Origin: JAJZQZ01 sp963790415
Lineage (GTDB): Bacteria > Actinomycetota > Thermoleophilia > RBG-16-64-13
DNA: 64,000 nucleotides
NCBI GenBank assembly: GCA_963790415.1
Contig: CAWBOK010000003.1
Coordinates: 496,001-560,000 of the forward strand
Reading direction: 5' to 3'
Shown here: in pieces, positions 44,156 through 53,213 of the stretch
How the letters are laid out: every line of letters begins with the position of its first letter
Position numbering within the stretch: the first letter of the stretch is position 1
The notes under the pieces: model-generated
Databases searched by the model: none
What the model saw: the letters and a program-made list of their open reading frames with translations, nothing else
What the model was told of the DNA's origin: nothing
Made by a program: the position numbers and the translations under genes

Positions 44156-44548
44156 TCAGGGTCTCGCTGCCTTCGATGCTTGCAGCCCCAGCACGAGGGC
44201 CATGGCCTTTTCGACGGCCGCCATCTCGACGCCGTCGATCCTTCCCCACCGTTCTCTCAGTCGACCCTTGCTGATGGTCAGGATCTGCTCGCACTTCACG
44301 AACGAGGCTTCGTGCAGACCGTTCTCCGTCGACGGGTTCAGCGCGACGTGAAAAGGGACCGCTCTTCCAGAGGTGCTGACAGCGAGCACGATGGTGTTGG
44401 GGTAACGCGGATTGCGCGTGGCTGCGTCGGTCTGGATCACCAGGGCCGGCCTAAGCCCTGTCTGCTCGGAACCGCGGCTGGGATTCCAGTCGACGGCCCA
44501 GATCTCACCTCGGCGGGCGTCGGCTCGGTCGGTCGGGTCAGACGCCAT
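44156..44548 (-). CDS. mazF: MazF/PemK-type mRNA interferase toxin
   Basis: 130 residues. 'RRGEIWAVDWNPSRGSEQTG' and 'LRPALVIQTDAA' with 'VLAVSTSGRAVPFHVAL' are the MazF beta-barrel motifs, and 'ASFVKCEQILTISKGRL' the conserved dimer and active-site region. MazF toxins cut mRNA at short sequences. It overlaps the antitoxin gene by 11 bases, the usual coupled arrangement. Confidence 0.9.
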   Translation of the reverse strand: MASDPTDRADARRGEIWAVDWNPSRGSEQTGLRPALVIQTDAATRNPRYPNTIVLAVSTSGRAVPFHVALNPSTENGLHEASFVKCEQILTISKGRLRERWGRIDGVEMAAVEKAMALVLGLQASKAARP

Positions 44549-44819
44549 GGTCGATCGGGGTGAAGCCGGAACCGGGGCCGTCCAGGACCTCGCTCTGCGC
44601 GGCAAGCACGAAATCGATATCGTTGAGGAGCGCGTCGCCGCCGACCTCGGAGAAGGACGCATAGAGCGCCGCCTGCTCCTCCTGTGCGACAAGCGCCCCC
44701 AGGGCATCGGTCACAAGCTCGTTGAGAGATGTTTTCCGCAGCTCAGCTAAGACTCTCCCCTTGTCGTAGAGGGTCGTTGGCAGACGGACGGTGAGTGCCG
44801 TGGTCTTGCGTGCCGTCAT
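44538..44819 (-). CDS. Antitoxin of the MazF pair (RHH type)
   Basis: 93 residues. 'TTALTVRLPTTLYDKGRVLA' with 'ELRKTSLNELVTDALGALV' is a ribbon-helix-helix DNA-binding domain; the acidic tail 'EVGGDALLNDIDFVLAAQSE' would bind the toxin. AAAGGA lies before ATG 44819. An inverted repeat upstream suggests autoregulation. Confidence 0.85.
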   Translation of the reverse strand: MTARKTTALTVRLPTTLYDKGRVLAELRKTSLNELVTDALGALVAQEEQAALYASFSEVGGDALLNDIDFVLAAQSEVLDGPGSGFTPIDHGV

Positions 44820-44835
44820 GGTGCGTCCTTTCGAA

Positions 44836-44861
44836 CCATCATACGGTGTGCTTCTTAGCAC
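44836..44861 (-). promoter_or_regulatory. Promoter and operator of the MazF module
   Basis: A minus-strand -10 TATGAT lies at 44841-44836. Next to it GTGCT-TCTT-AGCAC (44848-44861) is a perfect 5-4-5 inverted repeat, well placed for the RHH antitoxin to repress the operon. Confidence 0.6.
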
Positions 44862-45029
44862 TACTATACGCCTTTGGTTGGATGTGTCCTCGCGGCACGT
44901 TGCCCGCTGCGTCTTGGACGGCCCCGTTAGGGGAAGGCGTGTCGACCCGCCCCGCGTCCAAGCCAGGTTCGGTTTCCGCCCCACGTGGGGATACTGCGGC
45001 CGAAAACCCGAGGAGAGTGAGGTGCCGGC

Positions 45030-46457
45030 ATGGACGACGAAGTGATGGACGACGAGCTGCAGAAGACCCAGGCGGAGAATGATCGACTGAAGGCCGAGCT
45101 GGAGGTCGCCCAGGCCAAGGCTCAGGCAGGTCGATGGACCTTGACCGCCAGGCGGATCCTCGTCGGGGTGCTCGTGGTGCTCTCGTGTGTCGGGCTTGTC
45201 GCGGGGGTCGTATCCTACTGGACCCACGAGACCCTACTCAAGACCGACCGGTTCATGGCGGTAGTGGGACCACTGGGACAGGATCCCGCGGTCCAGCAGA
45301 TGATCGCCGACTCCGCGACCGAACAGATCTTCACCGGCTTCCAGGTGGAGACTCGGGTGAAGGACGCTCTCCCCGACAAGCTGGGCGTACTGGCGGCGCC
45401 GATCACCAAGACGGTGCGTGACTTCACACAGGCCCGCATGGAGAAGTTCACCCAGTCCGAGGAGTTCCAGACGCTCTGGACCAAGGGACTCACCACGGCA
45501 CACCAGGGGGCCGTGCGCCTGATCCGGGGCGAAGCTCCCAATGTGAGCGTCGTGAACGGTGAGGTGCGTCTCAACCTGATGCCCTTCATCGCGAAAGGGC
45601 TCGAGCAGGTCGGTCAGGGGGCCGCCGATCTCTTCGGTTTGAACGTGAACGTCCAGCTTCCCGAGATTGCCGCGAACGAAAACCCGTCGGCAGCTCGGGT
45701 CATGCTGCAGCAGCGGCTCGGCCTCACTCTCCCCGACAACTTCGGCACCATCGCGATCATGAGCGAGGACCAGCTGCTTGCCCTGCAGGACTCCGTGAAG
45801 ATGTTCGATCGTCTGGTCATCGTCTTGATACTCGTTACGTTGATCTTCTTCGTGCTGAGCATCGTCTTGTCGCTGAACCGGCGGCGGACCCTGATCGAGC
45901 TCGGTTTGGGAGTCGCAGCTGCGTTCCTCATCGCCCGCGCGGCCACGCGCCGCCTCGAGCAGATGATCGTGGATAGCATCACCGATCCGACCACTCGGGG
46001 AGCGGCCAAGGTGGGGATCTCCACCGTCCTTGGCAATCTCCGCATGATCGGCGTGTGGGTACTCGTCATCGGGATCGTCGTGGCGGTGGCGGCATACCTT
46101 CTGGGTAGGCCGAAGTGGTTCATGCACGTCATCGCCTGGGTCCGCGGTGTCGTTCGTGAACGGCCTAGCGGGAGCGAGCTCGAGCGCTTCGCGGCCGCCC
46201 ACTACGACTATCTGCGTTTGGGCGGGATCGCTGTAGCCGTCGTTCTGCTCTTCGCATTCGGCATCGGTTGGGTCAGCTTCATCGTGCTCGCCCTGCTGCT
46301 CGCCGGGTATCTCTGGGGTCTCTCGGCTCTGCGCGGCCGCGCCGCCATCCCGGCGGCGGCGGTTGACGCCGACGCGGGCGACCAAGGTGAAAGCCAAGGC
46401 CCGCCAGAGCTGCCGCCTGCGGCGTCCCCGCCGGCGGACACTCCCGGAGCCGCGTAA
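45030..46457 (+). CDS. Large integral membrane protein of actinobacterial type
   Basis: 475 residues. It has a short coiled-coil start (15-40), a membrane helix at about 44-66, and an extracytoplasmic domain of about 190 residues including 'YWTHETLLKTDRFMAVVGPL'. Several more helices follow (about 265-285, 292-308, 342-362, 395-435) and a Pro/Ala-rich tail. Similar proteins are common in Actinobacteria and uncharacterised. Confidence 0.72.
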   Translation: MDDEVMDDELQKTQAENDRLKAELEVAQAKAQAGRWTLTARRILVGVLVVLSCVGLVAGVVSYWTHETLLKTDRFMAVVGPLGQDPAVQQMIADSATEQIFTGFQVETRVKDALPDKLGVLAAPITKTVRDFTQARMEKFTQSEEFQTLWTKGLTTAHQGAVRLIRGEAPNVSVVNGEVRLNLMPFIAKGLEQVGQGAADLFGLNVNVQLPEIAANENPSAARVMLQQRLGLTLPDNFGTIAIMSEDQLLALQDSVKMFDRLVIVLILVTLIFFVLSIVLSLNRRRTLIELGLGVAAAFLIARAATRRLEQMIVDSITDPTTRGAAKVGISTVLGNLRMIGVWVLVIGIVVAVAAYLLGRPKWFMHVIAWVRGVVRERPSGSELERFAAAHYDYLRLGGIAVAVVLLFAFGIGWVSFIVLALLLAGYLWGLSALRGRAAIPAAAVDADAGDQGESQGPPELPPAASPPADTPGAA

Positions 46458-46478
46458 GGTTCGTAGCTCTGTCTCCGG

Positions 46479-46507
46479 GGCAGTGCAGGCGCATGTCCTG
46501 CGCTGCC
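46479..46507. terminator. Hairpin between convergent genes
   Basis: GGCAGTGCAGG and CCTGCGCTGCC pair with one G-U, loop of seven bases. It lies 22 bases after the membrane protein and faces the activase remnant on the other strand. No U-run. Confidence 0.45.
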
Positions 46508-46635
46508 CTTCGCGTAGGGAGCCCAGACCAAGGCCGCTCGGAGACCGGGCGGTCTGGACGCCAAGGGCACCCTGCAGTCGACGCAGCCTGGCTGTCCGCC
46601 TAGCGTGCCGCTTTCACCGGCTCGGCGACTAGGTC

Positions 46636-47703
46636 TCAGCGCGGGCAGCGGTGGCCGTAGCGGTCGACGAGCTCACCGGCTCGGGTGAGTTCCGCGACCT
46701 CACACCGGTTCGGGCAGTGCTCGCACTCGAAGATACGGGTCTCGAAGCGCATGCGGCCGATGTCGAACCCGACGAACGCGGTCTCTCCCCCGGCCCGCAC
46801 CATCTGTCGCCTGACGATGAGGGCTGCGCCGATTGCTCAGGTAGTTGCGCACGATCGCGTCGCACAGACCGGCGATGATGTCTTCCGTGGGCGCGCCGAA
46901 CTGCGCCTTGTGCACCATGTCACTCTCCGCGAAGACGGTGCACTTAGACGCGATCCGGACCCGGCCGCGCACACGGTGTTCATGGCGAAGTCCACTACGA
47001 TGCCGTCCCGCAGGATGATGATCTTGGAGTCCTGCCCTCCGATCTCCAGCACCGTGGAGACATCCGGGTAGAGGTGCCGGGCAGCGGTGGCGTGGGCGAT
47101 GATCTCGTTCTTGACCACGTCGGCCCCGACCAGAACACCGGAGAAGCGGCGGGCCGACCCGGTCGTGCCCACGCCGCGTACCGCCACAACGGGGTCGAGC
47201 CGCTCCCGGGTCGACAGCAGCCCTTCGGCCACAGCCCTGCGCGGATCGCCTCGGGTACGCAGGTACTCCGTGAGCACGACCTCGCCGTCCTCGTCCAGGA
47301 CGGCCACGTTCGTCGAGACCGAGCCCACGTCGATGCCTAGATAGACGTTCATGCCTACCCAGCCCTTCCCGCCCGGGGGCCGCCGAGACGGCGTGTCTTC
47401 CACCGCGTATACCCAGGGGACCAGGATCGCGTCGACTCCGCACTCCCGTAGACACAAGAGGTGACCGGCGAACACCTTGACGGGGATACAGATGTCGTCC
47501 ACGGTCACCCGGACTCCGTCGTCCAGGAGTCGCTGGTTGGTCCATGGGGGCTCCACGACCTCGCACCCCAGGCCGACGAGGAACTCCCGCCACAGAGCGT
47601 AGTATCGGTATGTCAAGAGGGCACGGGGTAGGCCGACCCGGGGCGCGGACCCGAACGGATCCCGCGTCGACCGGCGGTGGCGTGTGGTCGAGCGGCCGAA
47701 CAT
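46636..47703 (-). pseudogene. Decayed 2-hydroxyacyl-CoA dehydratase/activase locus
   Basis: Pieces of this system are fused. Residues 1-112 resemble the DUF2229 dehydratase-like protein ('VGLPRALLTYRYYALWREFL', 'DICIPVKVFAGHLLCL'). At 'GGKGWVGMNVYLGIDVGSVS' it jumps to an ATPase activase ('GVGTTGSARRFSGVLVGADV', 'TVLEIGGQDSKIIILRDG', 'NTVCAAGSGS'). Then the frame shifts to 'AESDMVHKAQFGAPTEDIIA' and ends, in a third frame, with the cluster motif 'ECEHCPNRCEVAEL'. Activases donate electrons with ATP to radical dehydratases. At least three deletion junctions make it non-functional. Confidence 0.75.
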
Positions 47704-47801
47704 GGTGCCTCCGACCGGCGATTCCGACCGGTAAGAGAAGAGATCCTCATCTCTCTAAGTGTACGCCAGAGTGAGCCCTCGAGCACCATGTAGAGAACCA
47801 G

Positions 47802-49154
47802 TCAGGTACCCCGGTCGATCACGCGCCCGCGGCCCTTGGGGGAGCTGGACCGCTCCGCCTTGCCCAGCCATAGGGGGGTCACGGGCGCCCACAACAGGAA
47901 CAGGACCGCGACTGCCGCCAGCGTCATCCTCGGGCCCAAGAGAGGTATGAGAGGGATGGCGACGACGGCCCCCAAGACCCGGGCGGCGTTGAAGCCGAGG
48001 TCCATGACCGCAAAGACTCTCCCTCGGTACCGGTCCGGGACCGCACGCTGGGCCAAGGTGTCGGCGGGAACACGCGTCCAGGCGTACGCCAGACCTAAGA
48101 AGAGCGCGCTGAGGGCCAGGGTGAAGCCCCGGAATAGCACGATCGAGGGGATCAGGGCGGACGCGGAGAGCACGAACGCCGATCCGATCAGCCGGTCCTC
48201 CCGCGCGCGCACCCAGCCGACAGTGAGGAAGCCGGCGAAGACCCCGATCCCCGCTGCCGCCACGAACCACGAGAAGGAGATCACGGCGTTGCCCGACGCC
48301 GCCTTAGCCACGACGAGACAGACGACGATGACCACGATCTGCAGGAACTGGCCCATAGCCACCGAGAGGACAGGGGCGAGCGCCGTGGGCGCGGCGCGGA
48401 TCCGGCGCAGGCCATCGAGAAGCTCGGCGAACACCGCGGCCAGATCAGTGCGCAACGGGGCGGTGACGGGCCGTTGCGGGGCGTAGCTATCCGACAGCCG
48501 GGACCCGATGAAGGCGGCGGTCGACCAAGCCAAGCAGGCGGCGCCCAACGTCAGGGGGACCCCGACCACCACGCTCAACCGACTACCGACGAACAGACCG
48601 GCGAAGAGTGCCACCGATCCGCCGATGGCGGCGAGTGCGTTGGCATCGAACAGCAGCACATGCTCACTCGGCGGTTCCACCCCGTCCACTTCAGGCACGT
48701 CCGGCGGGTCTCCGTCGCGCAACTCCCGCACACCCAGCACCCGGGGGAGCACGGCCGATGCGGTAGCAAGAAAGAACCGGTTGACCGAGAAGACCACCAA
48801 CGCGCCGACGTAGACCAGCGCGGCCGCGACGCCGAGGAGAGTGACGAGTGACGCGGCGGCCCGGATCAGCGGCGCCGCCACCAGGATGCGGCGGCGGCGC
48901 CAGCGATCCACGAACACACCGGCGAACGGGCCCAAGAACGAAAACGGCAGAAGAAAGAGCGCCGTCGCGAGCGCGAACGCCGGGACCGTGCCCTGTCGCT
49001 CCGGCAGGAAGACCACCGTCATGAGCAGAGTGGCCTGGAAGATCCCATCGGCGATCTGGCTCGTCACGCGTGTCCCCAAGAGCCGGCGGAAGTCGGGGAT
49101 CCGGAGGATGTCCTTCGCTCGAGCAACGACGCTCGTAGTCCCTCCCGAAATCAC
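47802..49154 (-). CDS. MFS transporter
   Basis: 450 residues with about twelve hydrophobic helices. 'FAGVFVDRWRRRRILVAAPL' is the G-x-x-x-D-R-x-x-R-R loop between helices 2 and 3, and 'DTLAQRAVPDRYRGRVFAVM' the matching MFS_3 motif in the second half. The central loop has a Pro/Asp-rich insert. Probably an exporter; substrate unknown. Its ATG overlaps the stop of an AI-2E transporter remnant (ATGA), so it may depend on translation of that remnant. Confidence 0.85.
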   Translation of the reverse strand: MISGGTTSVVARAKDILRIPDFRRLLGTRVTSQIADGIFQATLLMTVVFLPERQGTVPAFALATALFLLPFSFLGPFAGVFVDRWRRRRILVAAPLIRAAASLVTLLGVAAALVYVGALVVFSVNRFFLATASAVLPRVLGVRELRDGDPPDVPEVDGVEPPSEHVLLFDANALAAIGGSVALFAGLFVGSRLSVVVGVPLTLGAACLAWSTAAFIGSRLSDSYAPQRPVTAPLRTDLAAVFAELLDGLRRIRAAPTALAPVLSVAMGQFLQIVVIVVCLVVAKAASGNAVISFSWFVAAAGIGVFAGFLTVGWVRAREDRLIGSAFVLSASALIPSIVLFRGFTLALSALFLGLAYAWTRVPADTLAQRAVPDRYRGRVFAVMDLGFNAARVLGAVVAIPLIPLLGPRMTLAAVAVLFLLWAPVTPLWLGKAERSSSPKGRGRVIDRGT

Positions 49155-49541
49155 GCGGTCCCGAGTCCGACCTCGTCGCCGGGGGGAGTGGTCTCCCCGT
49201 CGGGCACCTCCGCTGAGGTATCCGTCTTTCGCCGCGCAGCTTGGATCTCGCTAACCATGACCTTGACCATGGCGGCCAGGGGCAGGGCGAGGAATGCTCC
49301 TTTCAGCCCCAAGAGGTAGTACGCGAGGAGGATGCGCAGGACGCCGTAATATGGGATGAAGGACAGAAAGAAGACAAACGGGGCCAGACCCAGCGCGCTC
49401 GGAACCCCGATGAGCAACGAGCGCCAGTACGAAGATGAGGGCCCGCCATCCTACCGCTGCCCCCACATCGAGCCATGTGGGAATGCGATAGCGCTCGAGT
49501 AGAGAGTCGTTTCGGGTGTCGTTCGGGAGGTTCTGAGTCAC
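49151..49541 (-). pseudogene. AI-2E family transporter with large internal deletion
   Basis: The N-terminus 'RYRIPTWLDVGAAVGWRALI' with 'FVLALV' reads as the first helix. The frame then changes at about 49416 to 'LIGVPSALGLAPFVFFLSFI' with 'PYYGVLRILLAYYLL', a C-terminal segment. About 200 residues of the middle are gone. A complete relative sits at 53214. The remnant is still translated up to the MFS start. Confidence 0.65.
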
Positions 49542-49682
49542 GATACGACCATCTTACCAACGTGGACATTAAAGGCCAGTCGCGTGCGAGAGTGTCTTCG
49601 ATCATGGGTTCGCGTTTGGTAGGGTGGCGCGAGGGAGATATTTCCACGAATGTATCCGGAAGTGACCGACGGAGGTGCGACG

Positions 49683-51539
49683 GTGGATTGTCCCAACTGT
49701 GGGGCTCAGGCTCCCGACGGCACGCTCTCGTGTCCGTCGTGCGGTCTGGACCTGGCATCTGAAGCGACCGACGCCGCAACGGGCACCGGCGGTGCGACGG
49801 CCGGCGATGCGGGCTGGGCGGCTCCGCAACCGGGCGGGTTCCCTCCTCCAGGCGCGCGCCGCTTCGCCGTCGTGGACGCTCCGACGGACCTTTTCGGCGC
49901 GCCGGGCCATGGGCTCTCCACGCACGATCAGGTTGCCTTCGCGATGGAGTCTGGGGCGCCGTTCCCTGGAGGCATCTCGACGTCCCGGATCTACTTCGTG
50001 CGCGACGCGACCGCGGACACGTTCAAGGTCTCGACCACGCGGGACGGTCCGGCCCACGACGTGAGCATCGCCGGATCGGGCTACGTGACTGCCATCGCCG
50101 TTCCATCGAAGCCGACACCGACCTGGGCATACGTTCTCATCGGCGTGGCGGCGGCCGCGGTGCTCGCACTCATCATCCTGTTCCTGCCCAAAGATGTGAC
50201 CGTTCCGGCCATCGTGGGTCTCTCTCAAGCCGACGCCACCGCGACGGTGGAGAAGGATAGGCTGACCCTCGAGGTGGCCGGCACCGAGTACTCCACCGTG
50301 TACCCGGAAGGCTCCGTGGTGGTGCAATACCCGGAGGCGGGCACCCGCGCAACCAGGGGCTCGACTGTAGAGGCGATCCTCTCCACCCTGAGCAAACAGG
50401 TGACGATGCCCGACATCACGGGGCAGAAGTTCCTCACGGGTATGGCGACGCTCCGCACTGCCGGTCTCAAGCTCGCGCCGATCAAGGCGGTCGCCTCTGA
50501 CAAGCCGCTCGGCACGATCCTGGACCAGGACCCGAAGGCGGGCACGACGGTCGACGTCGGCTCAGTTGTGACGCTCACGGCGAGTAAGGGGGCCGCGCCC
50601 GCGCCGGTGCCCGTGCCCAACCTCGTGGGGATGGAGAAGTCGGCGGCCCTCAGCATCATCGACGCGCTCTCGCTCGAGAGTTCGACCCAGGACGTCGACT
50701 CCGCACGGCCCAAGGGCGAAGTGGTCAGTCAGTATCCCGACCCCGGGACGGTCATGGACCCCGGTTCAACGGTGACCCTGAGCATCTCCCGCGGCAACCA
50801 GACCACCACGACGACCGCGCCCAGTACGACCACCACCGAGCAGGCCACCACAACGACCGCGGCGCCGAGCACGACGACTCCTCCAACCACGGAGCCTCCG
50901 ACGACGGAGCCTCCGACCACCGAGACTCCCACGACTGAGCCGCCGACCACCGACACCACCGAGCCGTTGCCCCCCTCGAACATCCTCTACGAGGCCGACT
51001 GGTCGGGCGGGATGAACGGATGGAGCGGCACCAGCGGTTGGACGACCGCGGGCGGCATGCTGGTGAACAACGGTGAGGGCAGCGCCGAAACCGGGACGCC
51101 GGCGTCGATCCTTGCGCCCTACCAGCCCGACACCGCCGACTACACGATCGTCGCGGTGATCGCGCTTACCGGCACCACGAAGCCGGTGTCCGGTTCGGTG
51201 AGGGCCTTTGGACAGGTCGCCAGGTATACGTCGGCGGGTGCCTACACCTTCGGCTGTGGTCCCGATCCGGGGTCGGGTCTGGATAACCTGTTCGTTGCCA
51301 ATCCCGGCAAGGGAGAGCCGATCGTGGACAACGTACTCGGCCAAGCGCCGTTCGACCCGGGAACCGGCTTCCACACCTACCGGTTCGAGGTGAACGGCAG
51401 CACGATCACGGTGAGCGTAGACAGTTATCAGGACATCAAGGTGACCGACGATCGCTACACGTCGCCCGGCCAGGTCGGCCTGTGGGCAGCGGGTACGCCG
51501 ATCTCGGTGAAGAGCTTCAAGATCTACCGCGCACAGTGA
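49683..51539 (+). CDS. Zinc-ribbon, PASTA and LamG-like envelope protein
   Basis: 618 residues. The N-terminal zinc ribbon is 'CPNCGAQAPDGTLSCPSCGL'. A 60-residue domain of the kind found in phage tail and adhesin repeats ('HGLSTHDQVAFAMESGAPFP' then 'SRIYFVRDATADTF') follows. One membrane helix (about 160-180) leads to three PASTA domains (about 183-380), a Thr/Pro linker of about 45 residues and a C-terminal jelly-roll domain ('TYRFEVNGSTITVSVDSYQD'). PASTA domains bind cell-wall muropeptides, so it probably spans the membrane and reaches the wall. GTG 49683 has GGAGG seven bases before it; ATG 49650 is less likely. Confidence 0.82.
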   Translation: MDCPNCGAQAPDGTLSCPSCGLDLASEATDAATGTGGATAGDAGWAAPQPGGFPPPGARRFAVVDAPTDLFGAPGHGLSTHDQVAFAMESGAPFPGGISTSRIYFVRDATADTFKVSTTRDGPAHDVSIAGSGYVTAIAVPSKPTPTWAYVLIGVAAAAVLALIILFLPKDVTVPAIVGLSQADATATVEKDRLTLEVAGTEYSTVYPEGSVVVQYPEAGTRATRGSTVEAILSTLSKQVTMPDITGQKFLTGMATLRTAGLKLAPIKAVASDKPLGTILDQDPKAGTTVDVGSVVTLTASKGAAPAPVPVPNLVGMEKSAALSIIDALSLESSTQDVDSARPKGEVVSQYPDPGTVMDPGSTVTLSISRGNQTTTTTAPSTTTTEQATTTTAAPSTTTPPTTEPPTTEPPTTETPTTEPPTTDTTEPLPPSNILYEADWSGGMNGWSGTSGWTTAGGMLVNNGEGSAETGTPASILAPYQPDTADYTIVAVIALTGTTKPVSGSVRAFGQVARYTSAGAYTFGCGPDPGSGLDNLFVANPGKGEPIVDNVLGQAPFDPGTGFHTYRFEVNGSTITVSVDSYQDIKVTDDRYTSPGQVGLWAAGTPISVKSFKIYRAQ

Positions 51540-51577
51540 CCCGATAGGGGTCTACGATCCGGATCCACAGGAGTGTC

Positions 51578-51605
51578 GGGGGCGGGCCCGCCGGGGCCCG
51601 CCCCC
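51578..51605. terminator. Bidirectional terminator hairpin
   Basis: GGGGGCGGGCCC and GGGCCCGCCCCC form a perfect 12-base-pair stem with loop GCCG between two convergent genes. Confidence 0.75.
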
Positions 51606-51623
51606 GCTGATCGGTACGCGGAG

Positions 51624-52004
51624 TCAGCCCTTCTTCTTGTCGACCAGGAGCGTGTTGAGCAAGAAGGAGACGATGCTGACGACGATGCTCCCGAAGAGTG
51701 CGGGCACGAACCCGTCGACCACGAAGTCCACGCCGAACCAGTTCACCGCCACCCACGAGGAGAGCCATAGGGTGAACGCGTTGATCACTATGAGGAACAG
51801 CCCCAAGGTAGCCGCGATGCATCCGCACGACAGGAACTGCAGTATCGGCCTGACGAACGCGTTGACCAGACCCAGGATCGCCGCCATGACCGCGACCGCC
51901 AGCCACGCGCGGTTGCCCTCGATCGAGATGCCCGGGACCAGCCACACGGCGACCACGAGAGATGCCGCCACCACCGCCCATCTGACTATCAGCTTCGTCG
52001 TCAC
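51624..52004 (-). CDS. Phage holin family IV-like membrane protein
   Basis: 126 residues with four membrane helices. 'AILGLVNAFVRPILQFLSCG' and 'INAFTLWLSSWVAVNWFGVD' are diagnostic of the PF04020 family. Despite the name, these are chromosomal membrane proteins of unknown role. The start is GTG 52004, six bases after an AGGAG; a GTG one codon upstream is closer than usual. Confidence 0.85.
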   Translation of the reverse strand: MTTKLIVRWAVVAASLVVAVWLVPGISIEGNRAWLAVAVMAAILGLVNAFVRPILQFLSCGCIAATLGLFLIVINAFTLWLSSWVAVNWFGVDFVVDGFVPALFGSIVVSIVSFLLNTLLVDKKKG

Positions 52005-52170
52005 CACACCCTCCTGGATCGCGCACGATCTTCGATTAGCGCCATAGTATCGCTTTACCGGCAGGCGGCGGCAACGAGAGTCGCCGTCCGCGGCTCTTCC
52101 CCCGATTGCTCTGATGGGATAGCCTCCGAAAGGCGGGCTGATCATAATCGAGCGAGGGCGGTACGTCCGG

Positions 52171-53124
52171 ATGGGACGGCTTAGAAGGACTTTCGAGCTC
52201 TTCCTGGAGACGATGCGCGAGTTCAACCGCGACGGCGGAAGCATGCTCTCGGCGGGAATCACTTATTACGCACTCTTCTCCGTCGCCCCGCTGTTCCTCG
52301 TCGCCGTATCGGTGGCAGGCCTCATCACGCAGGGCCTGAGAATCGAAGACAACCTCCAGTCCGAACTCGAGCGGGTTCTCGGAAGCGAACTCGCACAGGT
52401 CGTGGCTATTCTCCCCGCGAAGACGAGCTCCTCACGCTTCACCGGTTGGGTTGCGACGTTGGTTGGTGTCGGAGTCATGGTCTACGCCTCGGTTCGACTG
52501 TTCTTCCGCCTGCAGCAGGTGCTGGACATCATGTGGGGCGTAAGATTCGGGCCACGTCCGAGCTGGCGCGACTACCTTCGGTCCCGCGTCCCGGCGCTCG
52601 CCATCGTGGTCCTGCTCGGAGTCGCATTGGCCGCTCTGATGGTCGGCAGCCTGTTGGTCTCCGTGTTCGCGGGTGTGCTCGACCAGTGGCTTCCCGCCGG
52701 TCTGCTGGACATGGTCGGCGTTGCCAACCCGGTCCTTGCGATCGTGGCCGGGTGGTTGGTGTTCACCGTCATGTTCAAAGTGCTGCCCGATATCGAGGTA
52801 TCGATCCGAGACGTGTGGTTGGGAGCTCTCTTCACCACTCTTGGCTGGGCGGTAGCTGTAGCGCTCTTCGGGCTCTACCTTTCACTCGGCGGTGGCAGCG
52901 CCTACCAAGCGGCCGGTGCGATCGTGGTGTTCCTGGTACTCGTCCACTATCTCTCCTACATCTTCGTGTTCGGGACCAAGCTCACGTGCGTGATGGCGCG
53001 TCGCCGAGGTCGCCCGGTGACTCCTTCTTCCTGGTCTACCCTCATCGTCACTATCGATGGCGAGGAAGCCGTTGCAGAACCTGGGAAGGTGGGCGAGGTC
53101 GGACCCCCCCCGACGTCGTCTTGA
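52171..53124 (+). CDS. YihY/BrkB family membrane protein
   Basis: 317 residues with six membrane helices. 'LSAGITYYALFSVAPLFLVA' and 'FFRLQQVLDIMWGVR' are family signatures, and 'LGGGSAYQAAGAIVVFLVLV' with 'HYLSYIFVFGTKLTCVMAR' closes it. Role uncertain (envelope integrity or export); earlier called ribonuclease BN by mistake in databases. The Pro-rich end includes 'GEVGPPPTSS'. Confidence 0.9.
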   Translation: MGRLRRTFELFLETMREFNRDGGSMLSAGITYYALFSVAPLFLVAVSVAGLITQGLRIEDNLQSELERVLGSELAQVVAILPAKTSSSRFTGWVATLVGVGVMVYASVRLFFRLQQVLDIMWGVRFGPRPSWRDYLRSRVPALAIVVLLGVALAALMVGSLLVSVFAGVLDQWLPAGLLDMVGVANPVLAIVAGWLVFTVMFKVLPDIEVSIRDVWLGALFTTLGWAVAVALFGLYLSLGGGSAYQAAGAIVVFLVLVHYLSYIFVFGTKLTCVMARRRGRPVTPSSWSTLIVTIDGEEAVAEPGKVGEVGPPPTSS

Positions 53125-53213
53125 GGCACTCGAGCCGGGGCAGGGTCTTGCGTCCGACGCCGCATCTATGCTAAAGGTGTCTCGTCCGCCAAGCTGACAA
53201 AAGGGCACACTCC

